Assembly (NCBI RefSeq): GCF_020010925.1 | Contig: NZ_JAGJBZ010000004.1 | Location: 124,001-188,000, forward strand | DNA from: Streptomyces griseiscabiei | GTDB lineage: Bacteria; Actinomycetota; Actinomycetes; Streptomycetales; Streptomycetaceae | Reading direction: 5' to 3' | Length of the DNA stretch: 64,000 nt | Shown here: piece by piece, positions 16,891 to 25,093 of the stretch | Numbering within the stretch: position 1 is the stretch's first letter | How the letters are laid out: the number at the start of each line of letters is the position of its first letter | Position numbers and translations under genes: made by a program | Notes under the pieces: model-generated | The model's database searches: none | What the model saw: the letters and a program-made list of their open reading frames with translations, nothing else | Told to the model about the DNA's origin: nothing

Positions 16891-17215
16891 CGTGACTCTC
16901 CCACTGTCATAGGTGTGCCGGTTGGGGGTCCCCCCGGCGGAGGCTGTGGGTGGGGAGGCTTGCGGTCCGAGCCCCACCCACTCGGAATCGTGGCAGAAAC
17001 AGAGCGCTCAGGGGACGTCTTCGGCTCCCTGTGTCCGGCTCTTTTGATCGCCGGTGGGTCCGCCGTTCACCTGCGCACCTGTTGCCGCCACCAGCGGATC
17101 GTACGCGGAGTTCCTGGCCGCATATGCACGACCACCCCGTGAACGCCCCACACATACCCCTCGAACACGCCACACGACGCCCACAAGGGTGCCGGGGAAG
17201 GCTCGGTGGGACGGG
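16891..17215. other. Intergenic region upstream of the tadA operon
   Basis: 325 bases without a supported gene. It should contain the promoter of the tadA operon and the end of the small basic gene at 17216. No repeat or clear box was seen. Confidence 0.4.
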
Positions 17216-17401
17216 TCACCAGCGGAAGGTGCGCATACGCATGGCGTGGCGGAGGCGTGCGGCCTTGGCGCGGCGCGGCTGGACCCGGTCACGCAGTTCC
17301 CGGGCCTCCGTCAGCTCCCGCAGGAACTGCGCCCGCCGCCTCCGGCGCGCGGCCTCGTTCTCCCGCGCGGTCCCCTGCGTCTCCTCGCCCACGCCCACCA
17401 C
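17216..17401 (-). CDS. Small basic conserved protein
   Basis: 61 residues, strongly basic and helical: ARRRRRAQFLRELTEARELRDRVQPRRAK ends in an Arg/Met-rich tail (ARLRHAMRMRTFRW). The charge suggests binding to RNA, DNA or a membrane. I recall similar proteins upstream of upp in other streptomycetes, which supports it as real, but no function is known. GTG 17401 follows GGGAG at 8 bases. It is divergent from upp. Confidence 0.55.
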   Translation of the reverse strand: MVGVGEETQGTARENEAARRRRRAQFLRELTEARELRDRVQPRRAKAARLRHAMRMRTFRW

Positions 17402-17610
17402 CTCGTCGACTCCCTGCCCCGCCCCGCCACCGACGGGCCACGTCCCACCGTCGGGCGCCCCGCTCGCCGGGGCCCACCGCCGGGGGTCCGTTCATCCCAC
17501 TTTCCCTCCACCGGGGGGTTTGATGCCATCGGGAGGGTGGGGCGGGCGGCCGGGACCGGGGCGGGACACTCGGGGTTGTCGCCCGCGGTGCCCCGGTTAC
17601 TGTTGTGGAC

Positions 17611-18246
17611 ATGCGTCTCCACGTCGTCGACCACCCTCTGGTCGCTCACAAGCTCACCACGCTGCGCGACCGGCGCACGGACTCCCCGACCTTCCGTCGC
17701 CTCGCCGACGAACTGGTCACCCTGCTCGCCTATGAGGCCACGCGGGACGTGCGCACCGAGCTGGTCGACATCACGACGCCGGTGGCCACGACCACGGGCG
17801 TCAAGCTCTCCCACCCCCGCCCCCTCGTCGTGCCGATCCTCCGGGCCGGCCTCGGCATGCTCGACGGCATGGTCCGGCTGCTGCCGACCGCCGAGGTGGG
17901 CTTCCTGGGCATGATCCGCAACGAGGAGACACTGGAGGCCTCCACGTACGCGACGCGGATGCCCGAGGACCTCTCCGGGCGTCAGGTGTACGTCCTCGAC
18001 CCCATGCTCGCCACCGGTGGCACCCTCGTCGCCGCGATCCGTGAGCTGATCGCCCGCGGCGCCGACGACGTGACCGCCGTGGTGCTCCTCGCCGCCCCGG
18101 AGGGTGTCGAGATCATGGAACGCGAGCTGGCCGGCGCCCCGGTGACGGTCGTGACCGCCGCCGTGGACGAGCGCCTCAACGAGCACGGCTACATCGTGCC
18201 GGGCCTGGGAGACGCGGGCGACCGGCTGTACGGCGCCGCCGAGTAG
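17611..18246 (+). CDS. upp: Uracil phosphoribosyltransferase
   Basis: 211 residues, normal for Upp. It salvages uracil with PRPP to give UMP. The PRPP-binding loop is visible as [18 protein letters not shown] near residue 130. The uracil site region is at the C-terminus ([19 protein letters not shown]). The N-terminus [20 protein letters not shown] is typical, which supports ATG 17611 over GTG 17605. It ends 33 bases from the convergent LytR_C gene. Confidence 0.96.
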   Translation: MRLHVVDHPLVAHKLTTLRDRRTDSPTFRRLADELVTLLAYEATRDVRTELVDITTPVATTTGVKLSHPRPLVVPILRAGLGMLDGMVRLLPTAEVGFLGMIRNEETLEASTYATRMPEDLSGRQVYVLDPMLATGGTLVAAIRELIARGADDVTAVVLLAAPEGVEIMERELAGAPVTVVTAAVDERLNEHGYIVPGLGDAGDRLYGAAE

Positions 18247-18279
18247 CCCGCACGGGCAGCGCCCCCCGAGGGGCAGGAT

Positions 18280-18930
18280 TCAGCAGGTCTTCGACGCGGT
18301 GGGCGTCGGCTCGGGGCTGGTCAGGGCGGCCAGCGCCTTGTCGGCGTCCTTCCGTGTGCTGAGGGCCTTGAAGCCGGTACCGATGACGAGGTCCACCTCG
18401 GTGGCCTTCTTCCGGGCGTCGGTCTTCAGCCGCGCGCCGCCGAGCTGGGTGTTGAGGACGGCCAGGGCCGTGTCCTCGGCGGCCTTCGCGCCGAGCAGCA
18501 TCGCGGTGCCCTTGACCTTCTTGTCGTACTCCTCGGTCGCGTTGCCCACGTTCCCGATGCGGAAGCCGCGCTTCTTCAGCTCGTCGGCGGTGTCCTTGGC
18601 GAGGCCCGCGCGGGGCGTGGCGTTGAGGACGTTGACGGTGATCTTCCCGGGTGCCGGGAAGTCCTTCGCGGCCGGTCCGCCCGTCTTCGGGGACGGGCTC
18701 ACCCGGGTCGCGCAGTCCGCCTTGGGGCCCGCGGCGGCGGCCTGGTCGCCGTCACCGGTGAAGACGTCGATGAGCTGCAGGGTTCCCCAACCGGCGAGGC
18801 CCAGCGCGGTCATGGACGCGACGACGGTGAGGACGAGCCTGCGACGCCTCTTGGGGCGGCGCAGCCTCGGGTACTTGTCCCCCGTGATCCGGTACTGGCC
18901 GCCCATGCCGGGAGGAGTCAGCATGCTCAT
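18280..18930 (-). CDS. LytR C-terminal-domain membrane protein
   Basis: About 216 residues: a short cytoplasmic basic region (RLRRPKRRRR), one membrane helix (LVLTVVASMTALGLAGWGTL) and an extracellular LytR_C domain beginning KITVNVLNATPRAGLAKDTA. LytR_C domains occur behind LytR-CpsA-Psr cell-wall ligases or alone, as here. They are thought to bind wall polymers. The catalytic LCP domain is absent, so it is not a ligase. ATG 18930 or ATG 18924 could be the start. Confidence 0.8.
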   Translation of the reverse strand: MSMLTPPGMGGQYRITGDKYPRLRRPKRRRRLVLTVVASMTALGLAGWGTLQLIDVFTGDGDQAAAAGPKADCATRVSPSPKTGGPAAKDFPAPGKITVNVLNATPRAGLAKDTADELKKRGFRIGNVGNATEEYDKKVKGTAMLLGAKAAEDTALAVLNTQLGGARLKTDARKKATEVDLVIGTGFKALSTRKDADKALAALTSPEPTPTASKTC

Positions 18931-19071
18931 GGGCGCAGCGTAGTGCCGTTCGGCGGGGATGCCTACTAGATGATCATTCACCGCGCTGCAGTCCAACCCG
19001 AAAGGGCCAACCGCCGAGCGTCGGCCGCGGGTGAAGGGCTGCTCCCGTTGTGGTCCGGGTCCGGTCCGGGG

Positions 19072-19368
19072 CTAGTCCAGTTCGAGGACGCGCGCGTGCA
19101 GCACCTGGCGTTGCTGCAGGGCGGCGCGGACCGCGCGGTGGAGGCCGTCCTCCAGGTACAGATCGCCCTGCCACTTCACCACGTGCGCGAAGAGGTCGCC
19201 GTAGAAGGTGGAGTCCTCGGCGAGGAGGGTCTCCAGGTCCAGCTGCCCCTTGGTCGTCACGAGCTGATCGAGGCGGACCGGGCGCGGCGCGACGTCCGCC
19301 CACTGCCGGGTGCTTTCCCGGCCGTGGTCGGGGTACGGCCGGCCGTTTCCGATGCGCTTGAAGATCAC
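19072..19368 (-). CDS. Conserved actinobacterial small protein with ParB-like DGLHR motif
   Basis: 98 residues: MIFKRIGNGRPYPDHGREST, VRLDQLVTTKGQLDLETLLA, then a C-terminal strand-helix with LYLEDGLHRAVRAALQQRQV. The DG-x-HR signature followed by a helix is the core of ParB/sulfiredoxin-like domains, where it binds a nucleotide phosphate. I recall that homologues are often labelled VapB-family antitoxin. Nothing here shows a toxin partner: the neighbour is the LytR_C gene. Function is open, but strong sequence order and codon bias make the gene certain. Confidence 0.72.
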   Translation of the reverse strand: MIFKRIGNGRPYPDHGRESTRQWADVAPRPVRLDQLVTTKGQLDLETLLAEDSTFYGDLFAHVVKWQGDLYLEDGLHRAVRAALQQRQVLHARVLELD

Positions 19369-19718
19369 ACGGAAAGCCTACCGGTCAAGACGTTCCGGGC
19401 GCAGCCATGGCGGCGGAGTGTGGCCTCGGAAAAGGTGCCATCAAACGGGGCAAGCCGGGAATTCCGCGAGGGTCCGATGGCGGTCGTGGGTGCCCGGCGG
19501 GGTCCTTTCGGGGGCGCCCGGACTTCTCCGCCGGGGTGCCGGGGTGTCGCCCGGAGTCCTTCCACGGGACTCCGGATGTTCTCCCGGGGGTGATGGGGCC
19601 GAAGTGGGTGACGCGAGGTGAAGGGGAACGCCCTGGGGCCGGTGGGCTCCAGGGCGTTCGCCGTCCGGCGGGATCGGGCCGGAACGGGCCCTATCGGGCC
19701 GTATCGGGCCTGGAGGGG
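19369..19718. other. Intergenic region with short GGCC(C)TATCGGGCC repeats
   Basis: 350 bases without a gene. Around 19675-19710, closely spaced GGGCC-TATCGGGCC-TATCGGGCC units can fold on each other just after the stop of the next minus-strand gene and may end its transcript. Confidence 0.4.
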
Positions 19719-19871
19719 TCAGTCGCGGTCCGGGCGCTTCGAGGGGCGCTCTTCCGTGGCCGGGGTACGGCGGGGTTCGGGGGCCGCCCGTTCGGGGGTC
19801 GGTTCGGGGGCGCTGCGCCGGGCCTCCGCGTGGAGGAGCGCGCGCAGGACCGTGTAGGGGTCTGCGGGCAT
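19719..19871 (-). CDS. Small hypothetical protein, 50 residues
   Basis: It starts at ATG 19871 with MPADPYTVLRALLHAEARRS, a plausible amphipathic helix, and then becomes Pro/Glu/Arg-rich (TPERAAPEPRRTPATEERPS). The helical start resembles small Streptomyces proteins I remember. The low-complexity tail and weak ribosome site (GGACGG) keep confidence modest. It lies 62 bases after the stop of the secreted protein gene at 19934 and could be co-transcribed. Confidence 0.45.
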   Translation of the reverse strand: MPADPYTVLRALLHAEARRSAPEPTPERAAPEPRRTPATEERPSKRPDRD

Positions 19872-19933
19872 GAGGGTGTCCGTCCTGTCCTGTGCTGGTG
19901 TGGGTGGTTGGGTGCGCGATGCCGGGGGCTCTC

Positions 19934-20467
19934 TCAGCAGCGCAGGACCACGGAGCGCAGGGCGTGCAGGGCGTACGGGGTGTGCGGGGGCGCCGGCCGG
20001 GGTGCGCCGGGGAGGGCGTGGCGGCGGTGCGGGGGTGCGGGTGGGGTGTGGGGGGACGTGGCGGAGGCCGGGCGGGGTGGGGCGGTCGGGCGGGGGGTGT
20101 GGCGGGCGGGTGGGCGCGGGGCCGTCTCCAGGGGGTCGTACTCGGTGGTGGGGAGTTCGCCGGGGAGTGCGGACTGGAGGGTGGGGGTGGGGGCGGTGTG
20201 CGTGGTGGCGTGGGCGACGGGGGTGAGGAGGGTGAGGAGGGCGATGATCAGGGGGAGCGCCCTCGGCCAGGTTCCGTGCCGGGCCGGCCGTGTCGCTCGG
20301 GCACGGGGGGAGGCCGTGGCGGCGGTGGGGCGGGGGGTGGGGCGCACGGGGGATGGTTGCCCGGGGGGTGGGGGTGCGCACCGGGTGGGGGCGGGATCCG
20401 CTCGCTCGGCGTACGCGAGGGATGAGGGTGGTGGGTTTTTCGCCCCCGCCGCCCCTACCCGTCTCAT
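19934..20467 (-). CDS. Putative secreted or membrane-anchored Pro/Arg-rich protein
   Basis: Up to 177 residues. The only ordered part is a hydrophobic stretch, WPRALPLIIALLTLLTPVAH, near residue 70. It looks like a signal peptide or anchor if translation begins later than 20467. The rest is Pro/Arg/His-rich and ends YALHALRSVVLRC, with a terminal Cys. Such GC-rich DNA opens frames by chance, so this is supported mainly by the signal-like segment. The start is not determined. Confidence 0.4.
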   Translation of the reverse strand: MRRVGAAGAKNPPPSSLAYAERADPAPTRCAPPPPGQPSPVRPTPRPTAATASPRARATRPARHGTWPRALPLIIALLTLLTPVAHATTHTAPTPTLQSALPGELPTTEYDPLETAPRPPARHTPRPTAPPRPASATSPHTPPAPPHRRHALPGAPRPAPPHTPYALHALRSVVLRC

Positions 20468-20553
20468 CCCCTCAAGGGGCTGCGCCCCTTTGACCCCCTC
20501 TTCGCGCTCCGCGCGGGGGTGGGTGGGTGGGTGGCGGCTGGGTGGGGGCTTGT

Positions 20554-20573
20554 CGCGCAGTTCCCCGCGCTCC
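20554..20573. repeat. Dispersed GC-rich intergenic element, copy in the 20.5-kb gap
   Basis: Core CGCGCAGTTCCCCGCGCTCC, one mismatch to the other copies, 27 bases before the stop of the HhH-GPD gene. Confidence 0.65.
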
Positions 20574-20599
20574 TTAAAGAAAAGAACGGGGGGCGGGGG

Positions 20600-21193
20600 T
20601 TACTTGGTGGGCGGCTTCGCCGCCTTGGCGGCTGCCTTCATCTCCTGTTTGTGGGCACGGACCTTGGCGAGGGACTCGGGGCCCTTGATGTCGGCGACGG
20701 AGCGGAAGGAGTCGGGGTCGCCGTAGGAGCCGGCGGCCTCGCGCCAGCCGGTGGGGTGGACGCCGAGTTGTTTGCCGAGGAGGGCCAGGAAGATCTGGGC
20801 CTTCTGCCGGCCGAAGCCGGGGAGGGATTCGAGGCGGGAGAGGAGGTCCGCGCCGGTCGTCGCGTCCTGCCAGACCGCGCTCGCGTCACCGTCGTAGTGG
20901 TCGACGAGGTACTGGCACAGCTGCTGGATCCGCTTCGCCATGGAGCCCGGGTAGCGGTGGACCGCCGGTTTGTCGGAGAGCAGTGCGGCGAAGGACTCCG
21001 GGTCCGCCGCCGCGATCTCGTGGGCGTCCAGGTCGTCCGCGCCGAGCCGCTGGGCGATGGTCCAGGGGCCCTTGAACGCCCACTCCATCGGCACTTGCTG
21101 GTCCAGCAGCATGCCTACCAGCGCGGCGAGCGGACTGCGCCCGAGAAGCTCGTCCGCCTCGGGGTCCTGGGCGAGGTGCAGGGTGACGTTCAT
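20600..21193 (-). CDS. HhH-GPD-type base-excision DNA repair protein
   Basis: 197 residues, all helical, of the HhH-GPD superfamily of DNA glycosylases (endonuclease III, AlkA, 3-methyladenine glycosylase II). The helix-hairpin-helix is LESLPGFGRQKAQIFLALLG at about residue 132. An N-terminal helix pair, SPLAALVGMLLDQQVPMEWA, matches the first helices of the domain. No iron-sulfur Cys cluster is present. It probably removes a damaged base; the lesion is unknown. ATG 21193 begins MNVTLHLAQD. The basic C-terminus is Lys/Ala-rich and ends in PPTK. Confidence 0.85.
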   Translation of the reverse strand: MNVTLHLAQDPEADELLGRSPLAALVGMLLDQQVPMEWAFKGPWTIAQRLGADDLDAHEIAAADPESFAALLSDKPAVHRYPGSMAKRIQQLCQYLVDHYDGDASAVWQDATTGADLLSRLESLPGFGRQKAQIFLALLGKQLGVHPTGWREAAGSYGDPDSFRSVADIKGPESLAKVRAHKQEMKAAAKAAKPPTK

Positions 21194-21275
21194 GCCCCGA
21201 TGATCGCGCGCCGGGCGGCTCACCGCAGCCCGGCCCGGCCGACGCGCCGGGATCGGGGCCGGGCCGCGGGGGTGG

Positions 21276-22073
21276 TCACGGGCGCCAGTAGCCGAGGGCG
21301 TGCATGCGCTGCTTCGGCAGGCCCAGTTCCTTGCGGAAGTACGCCGTCAGGGAGCGGGTCGTCGCGGTGTCGCAGGCGATCCAGACGTAGGGGGTGGGCG
21401 TGTTCGCGAGGAGGGCCGGGGCGTCGGCCCGCACCCGGGTGAGGAGGCGGGCGCCGGCGTCCTCGCGGGGCACCGGGCGGAAGTCGTGGCGGGCCGGGTC
21501 GAGACGGAGGGGGAGCCCGCCCGTCACGCCTTCCGCGCCGGTCGCCTCCCTCGCCGCCGCCCCCGCCTCCTCATCCAGGTGCGGGTCTCCGTCCGGGGCA
21601 GCCGACGTCTCGAACCAGATCGTCGCCGGGGACGAGGGGAGGGCGGTGAGGAGGGAGTTGATGGCGGGGAGGGAGGCCGGGTCGCCGATCGCGAGGATGT
21701 GGGAGGGGGCCGGGTCCGGGTCCGTGAAGGCGGTGCCGTGGACCGTGGCCTCGATGGTGTCGCCGGGGCGTGCCGCGCGGGCCCAGTCGCTGGCGTGGCC
21801 GTCGTGGAGGGCGAACTCCAGGCTGAACGTGCCGGCGGCCGGGTCGGGGTCGACGAGGGTGTACGCCCGCTGATGCGGTTTGCCGGCGGCGTCGAACCAG
21901 AGCCGTACCCACATGGTCGGGTGGACGCCGGTCGCCCCGAGCATGCCGCCGTCGGTGAGATGGACCCGGCGGTAGTGCTCGGTGACCTGTTCCGCGCCGG
22001 TCACCGTGAGGACGAAGTCCTTCCCGCGGAGCAGTTTGAGGACCGCTCCCTCCCAGCCGTGCCCCTGCCCCAT
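21276..22073 (-). CDS. Siderophore-interacting flavin reductase-like protein
   Basis: About 265 residues of the siderophore-interacting protein family. It has an FAD-binding barrel (KPHQRAYTLVDPDPAAGTFS, the R-x-Y-T/S motif) and a NAD(P)H-binding half (PSHILAIGDPASLPAINSLL, then the C-terminal GYWRP). Such enzymes reduce the ferric siderophore in the cytoplasm to release iron. Its start faces an iron box at 22113-22131, so expression should rise when iron is scarce. ATG 22073 is preferred; GTG 22091 is possible. It is divergent from the acylase-acyltransferase gene, with which it shares the control region. Confidence 0.92.
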   Translation of the reverse strand: MGQGHGWEGAVLKLLRGKDFVLTVTGAEQVTEHYRRVHLTDGGMLGATGVHPTMWVRLWFDAAGKPHQRAYTLVDPDPAAGTFSLEFALHDGHASDWARAARPGDTIEATVHGTAFTDPDPAPSHILAIGDPASLPAINSLLTALPSSPATIWFETSAAPDGDPHLDEEAGAAAREATGAEGVTGGLPLRLDPARHDFRPVPREDAGARLLTRVRADAPALLANTPTPYVWIACDTATTRSLTAYFRKELGLPKQRMHALGYWRP

Positions 22074-22112
22074 GCCTTCTGCACCCTTCACGTACGCTTT
22101 GATCCACCTTGC

Positions 22113-22131
22113 TTAGGTGAGGCTAACCTAA
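22113..22131. promoter_or_regulatory. Iron box (DmdR/IdeR-type operator)
   Basis: TTAGGTGAGGCTAACCTAA is a 19-base interrupted palindrome in which eight of nine half-site positions match. It fits the consensus TTAGGTTAGGCTCACCTAA of the iron-dependent repressors DmdR1/IdeR. It lies 40 bases before one start (22073) and 21 bases before the other (22152), so one bound repressor could control both directions. Confidence 0.93.
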
Positions 22132-22151
22132 TTTACAGATGGGATACAGGG

Positions 22152-25064
22152 ATGCGGGACAGCGGTACGCGGGGGCGGGAGCGGAACCGGGGCGGCGGTT
22201 CTGGTCATCCGGGATACGGGACGTATCGCGACGCCTGGGGCATTCCGCACCTCCGTGCCGCCGACGCCCTCGCCCTCGCCCACGCCCAGGGCCGGGTCAC
22301 CGCCCTCGACCGTGCCTGGCAGCTGGAGGTCGAACGCCACCGCGTTCAGGGCACCTCGGCCGCCTTCCTCGGCGCCGGCTCCCTCGGCTGGGACCTGTTC
22401 GCGAGACGGGCCCGGCTCGCCGACACGGCCCGAAGATGCCTCGCCCGGCTGGAGAGAACGGACCCGGAGACCGCCGACTGGGTCCGGGCGTACGTCGAGG
22501 GCGTGAACGACGGGCTGGGTGAAGGGAGCGGGCGCGCGCCCGAGTTCGAGCGCGCCGGGCTCACACCCGGGCGCTGGGAGGACTGGCATCCGCTCGGCGT
22601 CTGGCTTGCCACGCACGCCCTGTTCGCCGGGTTCCCCGCCAAACTCTGGCGCGAGGAGGCCGTACGGCATCTCGGCGCGGACGCGGTCGGGCTCTTCGCC
22701 ACCGACGGGCCCGCCACCTCCGGCAGCAACGGGTGGCTCGTCGACGGGTCCCGTACGACCACCGGGCAGGCCGTCATCGCCGGTGATCCGCACCGGTTCA
22801 TCGAGGAACCGGGGGTCTACCAGCAGATCCACCTCTCCTGCCCCGAGTTCGACGTCGTCGGCCTCGCCGTCCCCGGTGTGCCCGGCATCGCCCACTTCGG
22901 CCACACCGGGAGCGTGGCCTGGGCCATCACCAACGCCATGGCCGACTACCAGGACCTGTACCGGGAGCGGCTGCGCCACGGCGAGGAGGGCCACGGGGGC
23001 GAGGGGAGCGGCGGGAGCGACGGGGGTGTCGTCGAGGCGCTGGATCCGGACGGGGTGTGGCGGGCCGTGCACCGGCAGGTGGAGGTGGTCGAGGTCGCGG
23101 GCGGGGAGTCCGTGGAGGTGGAGGTGATCGAGACGGCGCGGGGACCGGTCGTCATCGGCGGCCCGGCCCCCCGTTCCCACGCCGGTGCCGGTGCCGGTGC
23201 CGGTGCCGGTGCCGGTGCCGGTGCCGGTGCCGGTGCCGATGCCCCGGCTGCCGGTCCGATCAGCCTCCGTTGTCCGCCGCGTGTCACGGAGGATCTCGGG
23301 TTCGGCGCGCTGCTGCCGCTGCTCCGGGCGCGGGAGGTCGCCGATGTGGACCGGGCGTTCGACCGGTGGGCCGAGCCGGTGAACGTCGTGCAGGCGGCGG
23401 ACACGCGGGGCGGGCTGCTGCACCGGGTGGCGGGGCGGGTGCCGGTGCGGAGCCGGGACAACCGGACCCGGGTGGTCGCGGCCTGGGAGCCGGGGCACGC
23501 GTGGGAGGGGTGGCACGAGATGCCGTACGGCACGGTCGAGGACGGTGTCGCGGTGATGGCCAACCAGCGTGGTCCGGCGACCCCGTTGGGCGTGGAGTTC
23601 GCCCCGCCGCACCGTGCCGAGCGCATCCGCGCGCTGCTGGACGGGAAGGAGGCGTGGTCCGCCGCGGACATGCCCGCGCTCCACATGGACACCCATCTGG
23701 CTTCCGCCGGGCCTCTGTTGGATCGCCTGGCCGCCCTCGCCGACCTCACACCGGACGCGACCGCGCTTCGCGAACGGCTGCTGCGCTGGGACCGGCGGAT
23801 GGAGGCCGACAGCGAGGAGGCGACGGCGTACGCGGCGTTGCGCGGGGCGGTCGTACGGCGGCTCGCGGCGGAGCCCGCGTTCGCGGGGCTGGCCGTGCCG
23901 CCGACGTACCCCGAGGTCTTCCGGCCGTGGCTCTCGCTCACCGTGCGGATCGGCTTCGCGCTGGAACATCTGCTCAGGGCCGAGGAGTTGTACGGCATCG
24001 ACCGGGCGGACATCGTGCGTCAGGCGCTGGCGGAGGTCGCCGGCGCGGAGTCCGGGTGCTGGGGCGACAGCCACCGGCTCGTGCCGTGGCGCGCGCTCCC
24101 GGCGGACGACGCGAGCGCCCCGCGTGAGCCGGGGCTCGCCGGTGACCACGACTGTGTGCTCTGCACCTCCGCCGTTCCCGGTGTCACCGACCTCAGCGCA
24201 CGCGGGCCCGCCGCCCGCTACGTCTGGGATCTGGCCCGGCGCGAGGACAGCCTCTGGGTGGTGCCGTTCGGGGCGTCCGGCGTGGCCGGTTCGGCGCACC
24301 ACCGCGACCAGCTTCCCCTGTGGCTCAGGGGAGATCTCGTACCGGTCCTCACCGATTGGGACCGGTTCACCAAGGAAGACGACGACACCGACTCCGCAGC
24401 GAGGAGAAGCGCCATGGCCGTTGAGCCGACCGCCCCGAGGGAGCCGTACGGCGATCGCGTGGCCGTGCACGAGCAGGTGGTCGACGGGTTCGGGACCGTG
24501 CGGATCCTGCCGTTGGACGCGAAGGCCGATGCCGGGGTGGTCCACGGCTGGGTGAGCGAGCCGAGGGCCGGGTTCTGGGGCATGAACGGGCTGACGGAGG
24601 AGCAGGTGCGGGAGGTGTACGAGGGCCTGGAGGCCTTCGACACGCACCACGCCTATCTCGCGGTGCGCGACGGCGTGCCGGTCGGGCTGCTGCAGACGTA
24701 CGAACCGGAGGCCGACCGGGTCGGCGAGTGCTACGACGTCCAGCCCGGCGACATCGGCGTGCATGTGCTGCTGGCGCCCGCCGGGGAGGGCGGAGACCGG
24801 CCGGGCTGGTCGTCCTCGGTGTTCGCGGCCTTCGCCTCGTACGTGCTGATCGGGCTGGACCGGCCGCGGGTCGTCGTCGACCCGGACGAGCGGAACGAGC
24901 GGGCGATCGCGCGGTTCCTGCGGCAGGGGTTCGAGAGCGGGCCGGTCGTCGTCCTGCCGGAGATCGACCTGCCGGAGGTGTATCTCCCCGAGAAGCGGGC
25001 CCGGTTGGCGTTCCTGCGGCGGGAGACCGTGTTCGGCGGGCCGGGGGCTGCGTCCGGTCAGTAG
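22152..25064 (+). CDS. Penicillin acylase-family Ntn hydrolase fused to an IucB/AlcB-like GNAT acyltransferase
   Basis: 970 residues. Residues 1-750 follow the penicillin/acyl-homoserine lactone acylase pattern: an alpha part, then a self-processing site with Ser192 in TSGSNGWLVDG as the new N-terminal nucleophile, GVPGIAHFGHTGSVAWAITN and the long beta part. A (Gly-Ala)n stretch encoded by a hexanucleotide repeat interrupts it at about residue 345. Residues 755-970 are a separate domain with the hallmarks of siderophore N-acyltransferases: RAGFWGMNGLTEEQV, HHAYLAVRDGVPVGLLQTYE and GDIGVHVLLAP. An iron box lies upstream. The likely role is hydrolysis and re-acylation of hydroxamate-siderophore side chains. 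No signal peptide is seen, although most acylases of this family are exported. ATG 22152 lacks a clear ribosome site. Confidence 0.85.
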   Translation: MRDSGTRGRERNRGGGSGHPGYGTYRDAWGIPHLRAADALALAHAQGRVTALDRAWQLEVERHRVQGTSAAFLGAGSLGWDLFARRARLADTARRCLARLERTDPETADWVRAYVEGVNDGLGEGSGRAPEFERAGLTPGRWEDWHPLGVWLATHALFAGFPAKLWREEAVRHLGADAVGLFATDGPATSGSNGWLVDGSRTTTGQAVIAGDPHRFIEEPGVYQQIHLSCPEFDVVGLAVPGVPGIAHFGHTGSVAWAITNAMADYQDLYRERLRHGEEGHGGEGSGGSDGGVVEALDPDGVWRAVHRQVEVVEVAGGESVEVEVIETARGPVVIGGPAPRSHAGAGAGAGAGAGAGAGAGADAPAAGPISLRCPPRVTEDLGFGALLPLLRAREVADVDRAFDRWAEPVNVVQAADTRGGLLHRVAGRVPVRSRDNRTRVVAAWEPGHAWEGWHEMPYGTVEDGVAVMANQRGPATPLGVEFAPPHRAERIRALLDGKEAWSAADMPALHMDTHLASAGPLLDRLAALADLTPDATALRERLLRWDRRMEADSEEATAYAALRGAVVRRLAAEPAFAGLAVPPTYPEVFRPWLSLTVRIGFALEHLLRAEELYGIDRADIVRQALAEVAGAESGCWGDSHRLVPWRALPADDASAPREPGLAGDHDCVLCTSAVPGVTDLSARGPAARYVWDLARREDSLWVVPFGASGVAGSAHHRDQLPLWLRGDLVPVLTDWDRFTKEDDDTDSAARRSAMAVEPTAPREPYGDRVAVHEQVVDGFGTVRILPLDAKADAGVVHGWVSEPRAGFWGMNGLTEEQVREVYEGLEAFDTHHAYLAVRDGVPVGLLQTYEPEADRVGECYDVQPGDIGVHVLLAPAGEGGDRPGWSSSVFAAFASYVLIGLDRPRVVVDPDERNERAIARFLRQGFESGPVVVLPEIDLPEVYLPEKRARLAFLRRETVFGGPGAASGQ
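23181..23239 (+). repeat. Hexanucleotide GCCGGT tandem repeat inside the acylase gene
   Basis: Nearly ten uninterrupted copies that encode alternating Gly-Ala. Because the unit is two codons, changes in copy number would keep the frame. Confidence 0.9.
24396..24416 (+). promoter_or_regulatory. Internal ribosome site and start codon at the acylase/acyltransferase junction
   Basis: GAGGAG (24401-24406) followed after 7 bases by ATG 24414, in frame with the fusion. Translation from here would give a free 216-residue acyltransferase beginning MAVEPTAPREPYGDRVAVHE. Confidence 0.6.
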
Positions 25065-25093
25065 GTTCGGGTGAGGGGCGTAGCCTCTGGCGG

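Noticed and set aside
19072..19368. A VapBC toxin-antitoxin system
   Set aside because: No PIN-domain toxin or other small partner gene is next to it, and the motif fits a ParB-like core better.
22128..24764. An 878-codon open frame opposite the acylase gene
   Set aside because: It has low-complexity Arg/Pro/Gly sequence and no ribosome site, and the sense strand encodes a recognised two-domain enzyme.
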